In this document: one piece after another, positions 63,253 through 64,000 of the stretch
Position numbering within the stretch: the stretch's first letter is position 1
Layout: every line of letters begins with the position of its first letter
Assembly (NCBI GenBank): GCA_947488175.1
Contig: CANKYO010000003.1
Location: 434,001-498,000 of the forward strand
From: an uncultured Paracoccaceae bacterium
GTDB taxonomy: Bacteria; Pseudomonadota; Alphaproteobacteria; Rhodobacterales; Rhodobacteraceae
DNA length: 64,000 nt
Direction: 5' to 3'
Program-made: the position numbers and the translations under genes
Notes under the pieces: model-generated
What the model was told of the DNA's origin: nothing
Databases searched by the model: none
What the model saw: only the letters and a program-made list of their open reading frames with translations

Positions 63253-64000
63253 CCAAGGCCGGATGGTTCGGTTTGCCCGCTCTTTTGGCCGCCCTGATAT
63301 TGGCCTTTGGCTGGCACATTGCCGTAGGCGCAAAGACAGTACCGTTGCATGTCGTTTTAGAGGCGCTCGTTGCCTACGACAAAAGCAACTTTGACCATGT
63401 TGTCGTCACTGATCTGCGCCTGCCACGTGCTGTTTATGCCGTACTGGTGGGGGCGGCTTTGGCAGTCGCTGGGGCTTTGATGCAGGGCGTCACGCGCAAT
63501 CCGCTGGCGGAACCGGGCGTTCTGGGCCTGTTGACCGGTGCATCTTTTGTCGTGGTCATGGCCGTTGGCTATTTTCAGGTCATTGATCCGGCCTTCATCC
63601 CACTGCTCGCCGCTTTGGGTGCGGCCGTGACAGCCGCCTTGGTCTGGGGGATCGCTGCGGCCGCCCCCGGAGGATCAACACCGCTGACCCTTGTGCTTGC
63701 GGGTGCGGCCATCACTGGGTTCCTCGCGGCGTTCATTTCATTGGCCCATTTACTGGATCAGGAGAGTTTCGACCGCCTGCGTGTTTGGCTTACGGGTACT
63801 TTGGCAGGGCGATCGACGGATGTGTTGTTCTGGGCTTTGCCTTGGTTGATCGGCGGGCTGTTATTGGCTCTCTTGTTGGCCCGCCAAGTCACCGCTCTGG
63901 CGATGGGGGATGAAACCGCAGTGGGTCTTGGTGTCGATGTCGCCCGCGTCAAAATGTTGGCGATGCTTTCGGTCATAGCGCTGACCGCGGCGGCGGTGGC
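63249..64000 (+). CDS. siderophore-type ABC permease, partial
   Basis: Open from ATG 63249 to the window edge (about 250 residues). The FecCD hallmark LRLPRAVYAVLVGAALAVAGALMQGVTRNPLAEPGVLGLLTGASF is at about 57-101, and the sequence continues through GVDVARVKMLAMLSV. It is co-translated with the ATPase. The rest of the gene and the other components lie outside the window. Confidence 0.9.
   Translation, partial: MTKAGWFGLPALLAALILAFGWHIAVGAKTVPLHVVLEALVAYDKSNFDHVVVTDLRLPRAVYAVLVGAALAVAGALMQGVTRNPLAEPGVLGLLTGASFVVVMAVGYFQVIDPAFIPLLAALGAAVTAALVWGIAAAAPGGSTPLTLVLAGAAITGFLAAFISLAHLLDQESFDRLRVWLTGTLAGRSTDVLFWALPWLIGGLLLALLLARQVTALAMGDETAVGLGVDVARVKMLAMLSVIALTAAAV

Noticed and set aside
1..64000. 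CRISPR arrays, tRNA or rRNA genes
   Set aside because: I saw no regularly spaced direct repeats of CRISPR length and no tRNA cloverleaf or rRNA sequence. The 11-bp phased units in the dispersed element are far too short and too few for CRISPR.

Overview
The window is GC-rich, densely coded alphaproteobacterial DNA. It carries most of a purple-bacterial photosynthesis gene cluster (crtC, crtD, crtE, crtF, bchC, bchX, bchY, bchZ, pufQ, pufB, pufA, pufL, pufM, pufX, dxs). The order crtEF-bchCXYZ-pufQBALMX-dxs, with pufX and no pufC, points to Rhodobacterales (Rhodobacter/Roseobacter relatives, probably an aerobic anoxygenic phototroph). I cannot name the genus from sequence alone.

Layout. 0-10 kb: a MAPEG membrane protein divergent from its probable TetR regulator. 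Next is a long minus-strand operon with a dipeptide-type ABC importer (binding protein, two permeases, fused double ATPase), aldehyde dehydrogenase, small membrane protein, SDR dehydrogenase and P1-family aminopeptidase; together they look like an uptake-and-catabolism unit. 10-16 kb: panBC, an AbiV-type abortive-infection gene, an M20 deacylase and a hydantoinase/oxoprolinase. 16.3-24.9 kb: a four-gene cassette with its own AT-rich promoter region and a palindrome. It encodes a subtilisin-like protein whose catalytic Ser is Thr, a trypsin-like protease fused to an NTPase-like domain with a degenerate P-loop, a 1064-residue STAND-like NTPase, and a protease-nuclease fusion. This is the strongest candidate for an undescribed conflict or defence system. 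25-29 kb: a CDP-alcohol phosphatidyltransferase and a YnjBCD-type ABC transporter. 29.5-44.3 kb: the photosynthesis cluster, with tandem PpsR/CrtJ boxes (TGT-N12-ACA) at crtD/crtE and before bchC, stem-loops between bchY and bchZ and between pufA and pufL, and a terminator before dxs.

44.5-53.7 kb: an orphan Imm11-like gene, an RNA methyltransferase, a TPR/beta-barrel protein flanked by two CAP-domain lipoproteins, a methyltransferase, gloB and clpA. 54-64 kb: two siderophore-type ABC importers flank a scarred stretch with an orphan terminator, an IS3-family transposase tail and a truncated tyrosine recombinase. The same stretch holds an Rrf2 regulator divergent from a COG0523-DUF1826-DUF6525 operon. 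The second importer runs off the right edge.

Two intergenic copies of a ~180-bp element (10092-10282 and 44301-44485, inverted) share four GTCGG/CCGAC units spaced exactly 11 bp apart and a hairpin with a compensatory base-pair change. It matches no repeat family I know. All calls come from reading the sequence; no database or folding program was run.
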